A DNA stretch of 64,000 nt. Origin: Aquabacterium sp. CECT 9606 (GTDB lineage: Bacteria; Pseudomonadota; Gammaproteobacteria; Burkholderiales; Burkholderiaceae_C). Shown here piece after piece: positions 1-9,704 of the stretch (position 1 is the stretch's first letter; every line of letters starts with the position of its first letter). The DNA lies in NCBI RefSeq assembly GCF_918741295.1, contig NZ_CAKKNB010000001.1, positions 310,001 to 374,000 of the forward strand, in the 5' to 3' direction. Position numbers and translations under genes: made by a program. The notes under the pieces are model-generated. The model was given only the letters and a program-made list of their open reading frames with translations. It had not been told where the DNA came from and did not search any database.

Positions 1-2
1 AG

Positions 3-92
3 CTGCGGTCACGGCAAATGCAGCGAGTTAAAACTTTGGTCAAATACGGGAAGTCGCGCATCAAAAAATGGGAGCAGCTCGGATGTCCATGA
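3..92 (+). CDS. Possible 3' end of a gene upstream of hsdR (partial)
   Basis: A frame open from the window edge runs 29 codons to a TGA whose bases overlap an hsdR ATG at position 89 as ATGA. The peptide is rich in lysine and arginine (it contains [14 protein letters not shown]). The ATGA overlap is the usual arrangement for coupled genes in restriction operons, so this may be the tail of the preceding gene. The fragment is too short to name, and it could be a chance open frame. Confidence 0.3.
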   Translation: MRSRQMQRVKTLVKYGKSRIKKWEQLGCP

Positions 93-3000
93 CAGAGGAT
101 CAACTCGAACAGGAATCACTGAGTTGGCTCATTGAGGTCGGCTATACCCACCTGAGTGGCTACGACATCGCCCCCGATGGCCCTGTTCCCGAGCGAGACA
201 ACTTTCGCCAGGTGCTGCTGCCCCAACGCCTGCGCGACGCCATCGCCCGCTTGAACCCGCACATTCCTCTGGCGGCCCGCGAAGACGCCTTCAAGCAGGT
301 GCAAGACCTGGGCACCCCGGTGCTACTTTCAGCCAATCGGCACTTCCACCGGCGGCTGGTGGGCGGTGTGCCGGTGCAGTATCAAAAGGATGGTGAAACC
401 CGTGGTGACTTCGTGCGCCTGGTGGATTGGGGCAACGCCGCTGCCAACGAATGGCTGGCCATCAACCAGTTTTCGCTCAAGGGCCCGCATCACACCCGCC
501 GCCCTGACATCATCCTGTTCCTCAACGGCCTGCCTGTGGTGTTGCTGGAGCTGAAGAACCCGGCCGATGAAAACGCCAACATCTGGAAGGCGTACGACCA
601 AATCCAGACCTACAAGGCGCAGATCCCTGACGTGTTCCAGTACAACGAGGTGCTGGTGGTGTCGGACGGCTCTGAGGCCCTGATGGGTTCGTTGTCGAGC
701 AACGCTGAGCGCTTCATGGCCTGGCGCACCATCGATGGCGTCACGCTCGAGCCGCTGGGCCAGTTCAACGAGCTGGAAACCCTGGTGCGTGGCGCGCTGG
801 CCCCGGCTTACCTGCTGGACTACTTGCGCTACTTCGTGCTGTTCGAGGACGACGGCGGCCTGATCAAGAAGGTCGCTGGCTACCACCAGTTCCACGCGGT
901 GCGCGCGGCCATCGAGCATGTGGTGGCTGCATCCCGCCCTGGCGGCTCCCACAAGGGCGGGGTGGTGTGGCACACCCAGGGCAGCGGCAAGAGCATCACC
1001 ATGACCTGCTTTGCCGCACGGGTGATGCAAGAGCCCGCCATGCAGAACCCCACCATCGTGGTCATCACCGACCGCAACGACTTGGATGGCCAACTCTTCG
1101 GCGTGTTCAGCCTGGCGCAAGATCTGTTGCGTGAGCAGCCCGTGCAGGTCGAGACGCGGCAAGACCTGCGCGCCAAGCTGGCCAACCGCCCCTCGGGCGG
1201 CATTGTGTTCGCCACCATCCAGAAGTTCATGCCGGGGGAAGACGAAGACACCTTCCCGGTGCTCTCAGACCGCAGCAACATCGTGGTGATTGCCGACGAA
1301 GCGCACCGCACGCAATATGGCTTCGAAGCCAAGCTCAAGACGATCAAGCGCAAGGCTGGCAAGGCCGATGGGGCAGCGTCTGTGTTGACGACGGGTGATG
1401 AGGCTAGCTCAGCAGTGCCTGCCAACTTCGTCCCGTCTGCATATGAGGTGGAACACAAGTACCAGGCCGGCTACGCCCAGCACTTGCGTGACGCCTTGCC
1501 CAACGCCACCTTCGTGGCCTTCACCGGCACGCCCGTATCCAGCGAAGACCGCGACACGCGTGCCGTGTTCGGTGACTACATCCATGTCTATGACATGCAG
1601 CAGGCCAAGGAAGATGGCGCCACCGTGGCCATCTACTACGAGAGCCGCCTGGCCAAGCTCAGCCTGAAAGAAGAAGAGCTGCCCCACCTCGACGAAGAGG
1701 TGGACGAGCTGGCCGAAGACGAAGAGGAAAGCACCCAAGCCAAGCTCAAGAGCCGCTGGGCCGCACTTGAAAAGGTGGTGGGCGCCGAGCCTCGCGTGGC
1801 CGCCGTGGCGTTTGATCTGGTCAAGCACTTCGAAGAGCGCAACAAAGCGCAAAACGGCAAGGCCATGGTCGTGGCCATGAGCCGCGACATCTGCGTGCAT
1901 CTGTACGACGAAATCATCAAGCTGCGCCCCGATTGGCATGACGCTGACCCAGAGAAGGGTGCCGTCAAGATCGTGATGACGGGCTCGGCCAGTGACAAGG
2001 CCCTGCTGCGTCCGCACATCTACAGCGGCCAGATCAAGAAGAGGCTGGAGAAGCGCTTCAAAGACCCAACCGACCCGCTGCGACTGGTCATCGTGCGCGA
2101 CATGTGGCTGACCGGCTTCGACGCACCTTGCGTTCACACCCTGTACGTGGACAAGCCCATGAAGGGCCACAACCTTATGCAGGCCATCGCCCGCGTGAAC
2201 CGCGTGTTCAAGGACAAGCAGGGTGGCCTGGTGGTCGATTACATCGGCATCGGCAACGAGCTGAAGGCCGCGATGAAGGAGTACACGGCCAGCAAAGGCC
2301 GTGGCAAGCCCACGGTGGACGCCCACGAGGCCTACGCCGTGCTGGAAGAAAAGCTCGATGTGCTGCACGCCATGCTGCACGGCTTTGACTACAGCGGCTT
2401 CCTCACGGGCGGACACAAGGTGCTGGCCGGGGCGGCCAACCATGTTCTTGGTTTGAAAAGCGAAGGCCAGCGCGACGGCAAGAAGCGCTTTGCCGACACG
2501 GCCTTAGCCATGAGCAAGGCCTTCACGCTGTGCTGCACGCTGGACGAAGCCAAGGCCGTGCGCGAAGAAGTGGCCTTCATGCAGGCCGTGAAGGTGATCC
2601 TGACCAAGAAGGACATCACCCAGCAGAAGAAGACCGACGAGCAACGCGAGCTGGCCATCCGCCAGATCATCAGCTCGGCTGTGGTGTCTGATAGCGTGGT
2701 GGACATTTTCGATGCCGTGGGCCTGGACAAGCCCAACATCGGCCTGCTGGACGACGAGTTCCTGGCGCAGGTGAAGAACCTGCCCGAGCGCAACCTGGCC
2801 GTGGAGCTGCTGGAGCGTCTGCTGGAAGGCGAGATCAAGAGCCGCTTTGCTACCAACGTGGTGCAGGAGCGCAAGTTCTCTGAGCTGCTGGGCAACGTCA
2901 TCAAACGCTACCAGAACCGGTCCATCGAAACCGCGCAAGTGATGGAAGAGCTGGTGGAGATGGCCAAGAAGTTCCGCGAGGCCGCCTCACGCGGCGAGAG

Positions 3001-3292
3001 CCTAGGCTTGAGCGACGACGAGGTGAAGTTCTACGATGCGCTGATCATCAACGAATCAGCGGTGCGAGAGCTGAGCGACGAGACGCTGAAGAAGATCGCT
3101 CACGAACTGACCGAAAGCCTGCGGCAAAACATCAGCGTGGACTGGGCGCAGCGAGAGAGCGTGCGGGCCAAGCTGAGGCTGATGGTCAAGCGGATTTTGC
3201 GCAAGTACAAGTACCCGCCCGATTTGGCTGATGCTGCGGTGGAGTTGGTACTGGAGCAGGCCGAAACGATTGGTGATGAGTGGGTGCAGTGA
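83..3292 (+). CDS. hsdR: Type I restriction enzyme, R (HsdR) subunit
   Basis: This is the motor and nuclease subunit of a type I restriction-modification complex: it translocates DNA with ATP and cuts unmodified DNA. The N-terminal nuclease is visible as PD at residues 141-142, ELK at 156-158 and a QxxxY motif shortly after. The helicase part has Walker A GSGKS near residue 300, a DEAH box in [16 protein letters not shown]-type motif FVAFTGTP and a late [10 protein letters not shown] motif. At 1069 aa it is full length for the family. I chose ATG 83 because GGAG lies 8 nt upstream; ATG 89 is possible through an ATGA overlap with an upstream frame. hsdM and hsdS are not in the window and should lie to the left. 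Its stop codon directly abuts the stop codon of the convergent gene, with no gap. Confidence 0.95.
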   Translation: MSMTEDQLEQESLSWLIEVGYTHLSGYDIAPDGPVPERDNFRQVLLPQRLRDAIARLNPHIPLAAREDAFKQVQDLGTPVLLSANRHFHRRLVGGVPVQYQKDGETRGDFVRLVDWGNAAANEWLAINQFSLKGPHHTRRPDIILFLNGLPVVLLELKNPADENANIWKAYDQIQTYKAQIPDVFQYNEVLVVSDGSEALMGSLSSNAERFMAWRTIDGVTLEPLGQFNELETLVRGALAPAYLLDYLRYFVLFEDDGGLIKKVAGYHQFHAVRAAIEHVVAASRPGGSHKGGVVWHTQGSGKSITMTCFAARVMQEPAMQNPTIVVITDRNDLDGQLFGVFSLAQDLLREQPVQVETRQDLRAKLANRPSGGIVFATIQKFMPGEDEDTFPVLSDRSNIVVIADEAHRTQYGFEAKLKTIKRKAGKADGAASVLTTGDEASSAVPANFVPSAYEVEHKYQAGYAQHLRDALPNATFVAFTGTPVSSEDRDTRAVFGDYIHVYDMQQAKEDGATVAIYYESRLAKLSLKEEELPHLDEEVDELAEDEEESTQAKLKSRWAALEKVVGAEPRVAAVAFDLVKHFEERNKAQNGKAMVVAMSRDICVHLYDEIIKLRPDWHDADPEKGAVKIVMTGSASDKALLRPHIYSGQIKKRLEKRFKDPTDPLRLVIVRDMWLTGFDAPCVHTLYVDKPMKGHNLMQAIARVNRVFKDKQGGLVVDYIGIGNELKAAMKEYTASKGRGKPTVDAHEAYAVLEEKLDVLHAMLHGFDYSGFLTGGHKVLAGAANHVLGLKSEGQRDGKKRFADTALAMSKAFTLCCTLDEAKAVREEVAFMQAVKVILTKKDITQQKKTDEQRELAIRQIISSAVVSDSVVDIFDAVGLDKPNIGLLDDEFLAQVKNLPERNLAVELLERLLEGEIKSRFATNVVQERKFSELLGNVIKRYQNRSIETAQVMEELVEMAKKFREAASRGESLGLSDDEVKFYDALIINESAVRELSDETLKKIAHELTESLRQNISVDWAQRESVRAKLRLMVKRILRKYKYPPDLADAAVELVLEQAETIGDEWVQ

Positions 3293-4150
3293 TTAGGTGG
3301 GCAGTTGTTCGCTCGGCTGCTTTTGGGGTCGCCAGCACCAAACCCTGGCCAGGTACTGCATGCGATCTCTGACTGTTCGCAGTCCCTGGGGGCACTGCCT
3401 CATGCGTTCTTGAAGGTGCCACTGTTGATCGAAGATCATCACTTCTCTAGCGCACCAATCCCAGTGCTTGCCGGGGTTCATCTCGCCAGTCAGGCCGAGG
3501 CCACAGTCAATGGCGTGGAGCATGTACCTGTGGCGCTCTTGGTAGAGCTGAGCTCGTGCCCACAGTGGGTCGAGGGGGTGCAGGACAGGTAGCAGCCAAA
3601 GGATCTGATCCAAGGCTGCACGGCGCTCCTTGAGCTTCTCTGCAATTGCCACCTCGCGTTCGCACCAGAACAGCAGCAGTGCATCGAGAAAGTCCAGCTT
3701 GTGAAGCTGAAGTGCATCTGGCAGCGACGGACGCACACCAACCTCCGCAGTCGGGAGATCGCGTAAATGGGACCTCGTCCGATGCCATTGGTCCGGCATC
3801 TGCTCCAGCAGTCTCCGAAGGTTCCGAGGGCTCATGCGGGGGTGAGCGAGCAAGTCCCACGCTGGATGATGCAGGCCGAAGCTCATCCCTGGAAACTTCT
3901 TCCGAAGTAAATCGATCAGATTTTGTCGAGGAAGGTATTCGCCTCGCAAGCGTGCCTGCCAAGCACCAAGCTGGATGTCTCCTCGTGTCGCCATGCTCAT
4001 CTCTACGATCAGTCCCTTTAGGGTCGCCTCTCCTGAGAGGAACAGCAATTCATCAAAAAAGACGCACATCCGCAGCTTGCGAAAGTCTGCTGGAAGCGTC
4101 ACGCGAAAGGTGCGCCAGGCCATTGGTTCGTCAGCAACTGCAAGGTCCAT
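3293..4150 (-). CDS. Uncharacterised 285-aa protein
   Basis: I do not recognise this family. The protein is soluble-looking, rich in Trp, Arg and Leu, with many charged amphipathic helices in the second half (for example FLDALLLFWCEREVAIAEKLKERR) and no signal peptide or membrane segment. It reads toward hsdR and ends exactly where hsdR ends. It is divergent from the XRE-like regulator at 4301, with 150 bp between the two starts. Its position between a restriction gene and a mobile island suggests an accessory, perhaps defence-related, role, but that is inference from location only. Confidence 0.6.
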   Translation of the reverse strand: MDLAVADEPMAWRTFRVTLPADFRKLRMCVFFDELLFLSGEATLKGLIVEMSMATRGDIQLGAWQARLRGEYLPRQNLIDLLRKKFPGMSFGLHHPAWDLLAHPRMSPRNLRRLLEQMPDQWHRTRSHLRDLPTAEVGVRPSLPDALQLHKLDFLDALLLFWCEREVAIAEKLKERRAALDQILWLLPVLHPLDPLWARAQLYQERHRYMLHAIDCGLGLTGEMNPGKHWDWCAREVMIFDQQWHLQERMRQCPQGLRTVRDRMQYLARVWCWRPQKQPSEQLPT

Positions 4151-4300
4151 AGGGGCGTTGGGTCAGATTTATTCGCCAGGGGGCAAGACAAATGTGGACA
4201 GATTTCCGTTGTCGACCGCGTGGACGTATGAGCGGGCGGTTATTAGCATGGGCGATCAAGATTAGTTGATTCAAAAATCCCAAGCGAACCACTGAACGTC

Positions 4301-4726
4301 ATGGCCGATCTGTTGCAATTTCCCGCCGCTTTGAGGCAGGCCAGAAGCAAGCGCGGGTTGATGCAAAAGACCGTCGCCCAAAGACTGAACGTCGACCCCA
4401 CCATGCTGTGTTCGGCAGAGAAAGGTGCGCGAGGCCCACTTGATGCTCAGATCTTGGGGAAACTTGCAGCGCTCTTGAAGCTCGCGCCAGATGAGGCGAA
4501 AGACCTGAACTGGGCTGCTCATCATGACCGTGCCATTGGGGCGCTGCGGCGTCATGGCTTCACTGACATTGAGTTGCTTGGCATCTCGGTCATCCTGTCA
4601 GCTCTACACGGGCTCCACGGTGATCAGCAGGCTGGACTGATCGACTATTGCCGCCAGGTTGGCCAGAGCGCACGCTTGGTGAATAGCCTGACCTCGAACA
4701 ATCAACGCGCGGAGGACCTCACATGA
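4301..4726 (+). CDS. XRE-family helix-turn-helix regulator
   Basis: This is a 141-aa protein with a Cro/CI-type helix-turn-helix in the first 70 residues: FPAALRQARSKRGLMQKTVA, then the second and recognition helices around RLNVDPTMLCSAEKGARGP. The C-terminal half is a helical tail of unknown role. It probably binds DNA as a dimer and may control itself or the divergent 285-aa gene, since they share a 150-bp intergenic region. The ATG at 4301 is the only good start. A hairpin sits 12 nt after its stop. It could belong to the neighbouring island or to an older accessory segment. Confidence 0.75.
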   Translation: MADLLQFPAALRQARSKRGLMQKTVAQRLNVDPTMLCSAEKGARGPLDAQILGKLAALLKLAPDEAKDLNWAAHHDRAIGALRRHGFTDIELLGISVILSALHGLHGDQQAGLIDYCRQVGQSARLVNSLTSNNQRAEDLT

Positions 4727-4730
4727 CATA

Positions 4731-4761
4731 AAAGAAAACGGCGGGCTGTTGAGGCCCGCCG
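4731..4761 (-). terminator. Hairpin with T-run on the minus strand
   Basis: A perfect 8-bp stem (CGGCGGGC at 4739-4746, GCCCGCCG at 4754-4761) encloses a 7-nt loop. On the minus strand it is followed by TTTTCTTT, so it would work as an intrinsic terminator for leftward transcription. No minus-strand gene ends here now. It may be left over from the sequence present before the island inserted, or may insulate the island from its neighbour. Confidence 0.6.
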
Positions 4762-4958
4762 CATCCGCTCGGTCAAAGACAGAGACTGTTGACGCTTCTA
4801 TTGTCTTTCTGATCGAGCGACCCGTCAACCGGGGCGCAGCCTTTCCCATTGTGGCAAGTCATCCGACTTGGCATCGCGTCGCCAATTATTTGGCGGGCGT
4901 GATGGGGCCGCTCGTCCATCTACTTACGCGCGGTTTTGTGCGCGGTCGGAAAGAAACA

Positions 4959-6149
4959 ATGAAATATCAAGTTCGCCTGCTCGTGATGAGCAGCGGTGAG
5001 CGGTTGCCCGTGCTCTGCACATCTGATGGGCAACCACTGATTGGACCCATGGTGTACGTCCTCACAGAGCTTCGTGCCCAAGGGCGTTCGAGTGCAACCA
5101 TTCGCCATTCGCTCGAGGCCATCATGGTCCTGCAGATGGCGCTGGATCAACAGCAGATCGACCTGGATGCGCGGATGCGTGGTGGCAAGTATCTGCAAAT
5201 CCATGAGGTTGACCTAATCGCACGTACTGCGAACCAACCGATTCGAGCGTTTGAACGTGAGCCGGCAAAGCAGCTCAGTCGAGCATCTGCCGCCAATCGG
5301 CTTCACTACATCCTTCAGTACCTGCGCTGGCAGGCCTTTGGATATCTGATGCAGTTGGATGCCCATGAAAATGGCTATCTGGCCCTGCGCGACCGCGTTG
5401 AGAAAGCCTGCAATGCCTTGAAGGCGCGCTCGCCATGTCTCAGCATCCGTAGCCAGAGCGACCAGAGACAAGGGCTGAGCGATAAATCTCTTGCAGTTTT
5501 GCAAACGGTGGTGGACGGTGTCCAACAGGTTTGGAAAAACGAGCATGCGCAAGCTCGGAACCAACTGATGCTGAGGTGGCTTCTTGAGCTGGGAATTCGA
5601 CGAGGGGAGTTGCTGGGGGTCCGTCTATGCGACATCAATTTTCAAAGGCTTGAAGTATTTATTGCTCGCCAAGCCGATGCAAAGGAAGATCCTCGCGCAA
5701 AGCAGCCGCTCGCAAAGACGCATGAGCGAGTGCTCCCGCTGAGCGATGAGCTTGCCGACCTGACTCACAACTACGTGATGTGGTGTCGTGCAAATCAGGG
5801 CTTGTCTCGGCGCCATGAGTACCTGTTTGTTTCTGGCGGGACAGGCAAGCCTTTGTCTCTGGCTGGAGCAAACAAGCTGTTTATCGCGCTGCGGGAGGCA
5901 GGCCTCAATCTGCCGGATGACCTGACGGCGCACATCCTGCGCCATAGTTGGAACGACCGATTCAGCAAGGAAATGAAGCGAGCAGGTGTGAGCCCCGAGC
6001 ACGAACAGAAGATGCGCTCTGTGCTGATGGGGTGGTCGCCAACCTCGGAGACCGCCGCAACCTACACCAGGCGATACGTTCGCGAGCGGGCCAGCGGAGC
6101 GATGAAGCTCATGCAAGGTCGGCTGCACATAGACGGAGGTAACCCGTGA
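4959..6149 (+). CDS. ginA: Tyrosine recombinase, first of three (GinA-like)
   Basis: This 396-aa tyrosine recombinase is the first gene of the mobility operon. The catalytic domain shows RRGELLGVRL (first Arg), HILRHSWNDRF (HxxR) and MGWSPTSETAATYTRRY (Trp and nucleophile Tyr). The frame stays open upstream to 4749, but ATG 4959 has GGAAAG seven to twelve bases before it and gives the expected length, so the longer form is unlikely. Its TGA overlaps the GTG of the next gene as GTGA. By family it should act with the next two recombinases and the small fourth protein in excision and integration of the island. Confidence 0.85.
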   Translation: MKYQVRLLVMSSGERLPVLCTSDGQPLIGPMVYVLTELRAQGRSSATIRHSLEAIMVLQMALDQQQIDLDARMRGGKYLQIHEVDLIARTANQPIRAFEREPAKQLSRASAANRLHYILQYLRWQAFGYLMQLDAHENGYLALRDRVEKACNALKARSPCLSIRSQSDQRQGLSDKSLAVLQTVVDGVQQVWKNEHAQARNQLMLRWLLELGIRRGELLGVRLCDINFQRLEVFIARQADAKEDPRAKQPLAKTHERVLPLSDELADLTHNYVMWCRANQGLSRRHEYLFVSGGTGKPLSLAGANKLFIALREAGLNLPDDLTAHILRHSWNDRFSKEMKRAGVSPEHEQKMRSVLMGWSPTSETAATYTRRYVRERASGAMKLMQGRLHIDGGNP

Positions 6150-7666
6150 ACGCGCTTGCACTTCATGATCTGCCTTCCGTTGCCTTCACCAGGAGCGGCG
6201 TCAAGTTCTGCCCGGCTGATGAGGTCTGGTCCTTCCAAGATGCAGTCACCCCCGGGCATTTTGACTTCCTTGTATTGAGAGACAGGGTGATGCCGGCGCC
6301 AATGCAGGGCCTTAAAGCTGCATTGACGTGGTTGCTACAGAACAGGGCCGTAGCAACGGCGCTCAATGCTTACTCGTGCTTCAAGCACTTTCTTGTTTCG
6401 ACCGGCCGAACCAAAGATCAGCCGATCAGGGAGATTACTCAGTTTGACTTGATCAGCTACCGATCGATGCTGACCAAACAACAAGGCAACCGCCTGCTGA
6501 TGCTGGCGGTGTTGTTGAAGAAGTGGCACAGCTTGGGCTTACGTGGGGTCAGCGATGATGCCGTCGGCTTCTTGAAAGGCCTACGTATGAAGAAGCCTGA
6601 CGTTGGTGTGCCAGTGTTGACGATGTGTCCGAAGCAGGGGCCTCTCACGCAGTTGGAGGATGAGGCGTTTCAGGACGGGCTGAACACGGCATTCGCACGA
6701 GGCGAGTTGAGTGAGGTGGCGTTCTTTGCTTGTTGGATCACGAGGGCCTTAGGTCAGCGACCATGCCAGACGGCGGCTTTGAAGGTCTGTGATCTGGTCG
6801 TTGAAGCTCGCCCTGACGGAAGCCACGAATACCTCCTGAAGGTTCCCCGAGCCAAGCAGAGGGATGCGATCCATCCGCGAAGTAGTTTGAAGGTTCGCCC
6901 CTTGATTCAGCAGCTGGGTGCCCCACTGCATGCCTACGCACGGCGGGTTCAGCGGATCTTGGAAGGGCGACTTGGCGACGCCTCTCAAGCCCCCATGTTT
7001 CCAGACCGCAACGATGCGCTGACAGACGGCCCGTTTTCGGGACATATGACCGCCAGACAAATGGGCATCCTTATCAAGGCTGCAAGCCGAAAGATCAAAG
7101 CCCATTCAGAACGAACGGGACGCCCCTTGCACGTTACGCCCTCTCGGCTTCGGCGGACAGTGGGCACACGTGCAGCCGAGGAGGGGCATGGCGAACTGGT
7201 TGTCGCAGAGATCCTCGATCACACCAACGTGGCCAGTGCCAGGTACTACGTTCAAGCCGTGCCTTCGATAGTCGCCCGTATTGATGCCGCGATGGCGCAC
7301 AGCATGGCGCCCTTGGCCCGTGCGTTTCAAGGTATGTCCCCCAAACGCTATGACTCGGAGAAGCACGACTCATCGAGTCTCATTCTGGATCTACGTGTTG
7401 ATCAAAGCGGTCAGTCGATGGGGCAGTGCAAAGGTACTGGTTCATGTACTTTTCTGGCCCCAGTCAGCTGCTACACATGCAGAAGCTTTAGGCCTTGGCT
7501 GGATGGTCCGCACCAGTCAGTACTTGACGACCTGATCGCCCGGCGCGATCAGCAGTTGAGTCGCAATGGTTTGCGGATGGCTTCAGTCAATGACCGGACC
7601 TTGGTGGCTGTGGCCGAGGTCATCCAAATCTGCGCTTCAGCGCGAGGGGAGATCAGCCATGGGTGA
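6146..7666 (+). CDS. ginB: Tyrosine recombinase, second of three (GinB-like)
   Basis: This 506-aa recombinase starts at GTG 6146, overlapping the previous stop by 4 nt. The core has a first Arg in TRALGQRPCQTAALKV, then PSRLRRTVGTRAAEEG, LDHTNVASARYYV with the His and nucleophile Tyr. A cysteine cluster follows near the C terminus (GQCKGTGSC, then SCYTC), likely a zinc-binding tail. Such tails are seen in the large recombinases of multi-recombinase elements. It overlaps the start of the third gene by 8 nt, so the genes are translated as one coupled operon. Confidence 0.85.
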   Translation: MNALALHDLPSVAFTRSGVKFCPADEVWSFQDAVTPGHFDFLVLRDRVMPAPMQGLKAALTWLLQNRAVATALNAYSCFKHFLVSTGRTKDQPIREITQFDLISYRSMLTKQQGNRLLMLAVLLKKWHSLGLRGVSDDAVGFLKGLRMKKPDVGVPVLTMCPKQGPLTQLEDEAFQDGLNTAFARGELSEVAFFACWITRALGQRPCQTAALKVCDLVVEARPDGSHEYLLKVPRAKQRDAIHPRSSLKVRPLIQQLGAPLHAYARRVQRILEGRLGDASQAPMFPDRNDALTDGPFSGHMTARQMGILIKAASRKIKAHSERTGRPLHVTPSRLRRTVGTRAAEEGHGELVVAEILDHTNVASARYYVQAVPSIVARIDAAMAHSMAPLARAFQGMSPKRYDSEKHDSSSLILDLRVDQSGQSMGQCKGTGSCTFLAPVSCYTCRSFRPWLDGPHQSVLDDLIARRDQQLSRNGLRMASVNDRTLVAVAEVIQICASARGEISHG

Positions 7667-9704
7667 TGTGCTCTACTTTTCTCCAGTGCATGGCTGGTCC
7701 GCTCAGGAGAATCTACGCCAGTTCCTCCAAGTTTGTCGTTCAGAACTTTCAGTGTTCGGTGCGGGTTTGGACTTTGAAAAGGACCGTTGGGATATCACCA
7801 GTCATGTCAATCGGAAAAGCCATCGAGGGCCAGTGTCGCTCTTGTTCACGGAGTTGCCACCCATTGGTCGCCGCAAATCCGCTCCGATGCAGGAGCCATT
7901 CAAGTCCTTTGCCAAATCAGCGATTCGATATCTTCAAGGACTCCGGCCTTCAAGGAGCTTGGCTACCCGGTTGGTAGGACTCCGGGCACTTCATCAAGCT
8001 CTGATGGAGGACGGTTGCGTGGCAGATCCGACTCGGCTGATACCGTTTCACTTCAATCGAGCCGTGGATCTCATCAAAGAGCGCGTGGCTGAGACGAGCG
8101 CGTACCAGTACTGCGGACAACTCGAAGTCATCAATAAAATGATGGTGGACTCTGGGCTTCTAGCTGCTCCGATGAGCTGGAGATCCTCTGTCAAGCGTGT
8201 TGAACGACTAGGCAAAGTTGGTCCCGAATTTGATAGACGCCGGTTGGAGCGCTTACCCAGCGCTGCAGCCCTGTCGGCGCTCGCCTCGATTTTCACTACT
8301 GCGACCGAGCCGTCAGACGTCATGGTCACTTCCGTGATGGCGATTCTTTGTTCCGCCCCAGAAAGAATTAATGAGGTGCTGCGGTTGACTGTCGATTCAG
8401 AGGTGACGCATCAAGATCCCACTACAGGGGAAGCGATCTACGGTCTCAGATGGTATCCATCAAAGGGCGCGAAGCCGCAAATCAAGTGGACAGTGAAGTC
8501 CATGACGGATGTCGCAAAACTTGCGTTTCGCAAAATGTTCAAAATCGGTGCGTCAGCCAGGGAGCTCGCTGCTTGGTATCAAGCGAATCCCACAAAGATC
8601 TTTTTGTCCGCGGATCTGGAGCATCTGCGGAGCCATCAGTGGTTGACGATGGGGGAACTGGCGGAGGTTTTGTTCGCCGGCAGTGTTGAGCGCAGAGTTG
8701 TTGATCTTTGGTGCCATGACAACAAGGTTCATGGCACGGGCAAGGGGCAGAGCCGTCGTGTTCGCTTTGAGGAGATCGAGCGCGTGGTTCTGGGCTTTCT
8801 GCCAACTGGATTTCCAATTTCAGACGTTGATCATGGTTTGCAGTACTCGCAGTTGCTCTTCCTCGTTCGCCGGAATGAGCTACACAAATCCAGGGCCACC
8901 TATCGATGCATGTTCATGCGACCTTGCACAGACGACATCAACAATCGTCTGTCTGCTGCTTCCCATAAGTCCCAGTCCATCTTCGAGAAATATGGCTTCA
9001 GGGAGCCAGATGGCACATCCATCCGTGCGACCACTCACCAGATTCGCCATTACCTGAACACCCTGGCTCAGCGAGGGGGGCTAAGCCAGCTGGATATCGC
9101 GCTTTGGTCGGGTAGAGCCAGGGTGTCAGAGAACAACGTCTACGACCACGTCTCCAACCGTGACGTACTGGCGATGCTCAGAGCTGCTGTGGGTGAACCG
9201 AACCAGACCAAAGGACCACTGGCACGGCTTCACGGGATCAAGATATTAAAGCGGAGTGAGTTCGCCCGGCTTAAGGTCCCAACTGCACACACTACAGATT
9301 TGGGGTACTGCATCCATGATTATTCGATGCTGCCTTGTCAGGCGCATCAAGATTGCTTGAACTGCGATGAGCACATTTGCGTGAAAGGCGAGCCTGAAAA
9401 AGAGGAGAGGCTCAAGCTTCTCATAGGAGAGACCAAGCACCTTCTGGCCAAGGCAGAAGAGGACCAAAGCCTCCAGCTGGCTGGTGTGCCTCGGTGGGTT
9501 GATCATCAGAAGCAAACCTTGGCAAGAGCCGAGGAGCTTCAGAGGATCATGGATGACCCTGCAGTGCCTGCTGGTGCGGTGATCAGTATCAGTACGCCGG
9601 TGATGCCGTCACGCCTGGCACAAGCCGTTCAGGAGCGGCAGAAACTGATTGAGCTTACGCCCACAACTGGCTCTGCAAAGGCGAATCGTAGGAGGCGAGC
9701 ATGA
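7659..9704 (+). CDS. ginC: Tyrosine recombinase, third of three (GinC-like)
   Basis: This is a 681-aa protein, the largest recombinase of the operon. I chose ATG 7659 because GAGGGGAGA precedes it and it overlaps the previous gene by only 8 nt; an in-frame start at 7566 would overlap far more. The catalytic region shows a first Arg in SAPERINEVLRL, HQIRHYLNTLAQ (HxxR), then LDIALWSGRARVSENNVYDH, with Trp in place of the second His and the Tyr nucleophile. A cysteine-rich stretch follows (CIHDYSMLPCQAHQDC, then NCDEHIC), probably a zinc-binding element. The C terminus is helical. It overlaps the fourth gene by ATGA. Confidence 0.85.
   Translation: MGDVLYFSPVHGWSAQENLRQFLQVCRSELSVFGAGLDFEKDRWDITSHVNRKSHRGPVSLLFTELPPIGRRKSAPMQEPFKSFAKSAIRYLQGLRPSRSLATRLVGLRALHQALMEDGCVADPTRLIPFHFNRAVDLIKERVAETSAYQYCGQLEVINKMMVDSGLLAAPMSWRSSVKRVERLGKVGPEFDRRRLERLPSAAALSALASIFTTATEPSDVMVTSVMAILCSAPERINEVLRLTVDSEVTHQDPTTGEAIYGLRWYPSKGAKPQIKWTVKSMTDVAKLAFRKMFKIGASARELAAWYQANPTKIFLSADLEHLRSHQWLTMGELAEVLFAGSVERRVVDLWCHDNKVHGTGKGQSRRVRFEEIERVVLGFLPTGFPISDVDHGLQYSQLLFLVRRNELHKSRATYRCMFMRPCTDDINNRLSAASHKSQSIFEKYGFREPDGTSIRATTHQIRHYLNTLAQRGGLSQLDIALWSGRARVSENNVYDHVSNRDVLAMLRAAVGEPNQTKGPLARLHGIKILKRSEFARLKVPTAHTTDLGYCIHDYSMLPCQAHQDCLNCDEHICVKGEPEKEERLKLLIGETKHLLAKAEEDQSLQLAGVPRWVDHQKQTLARAEELQRIMDDPAVPAGAVISISTPVMPSRLAQAVQERQKLIELTPTTGSAKANRRRRA

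Noticed and set aside
4749-4958. N-terminal 70-residue extension of the first recombinase
   Set aside because: The stretch contains the hairpin edge and the candidate recombination site, lacks a ribosome site at its start, and ATG 4959 has one.
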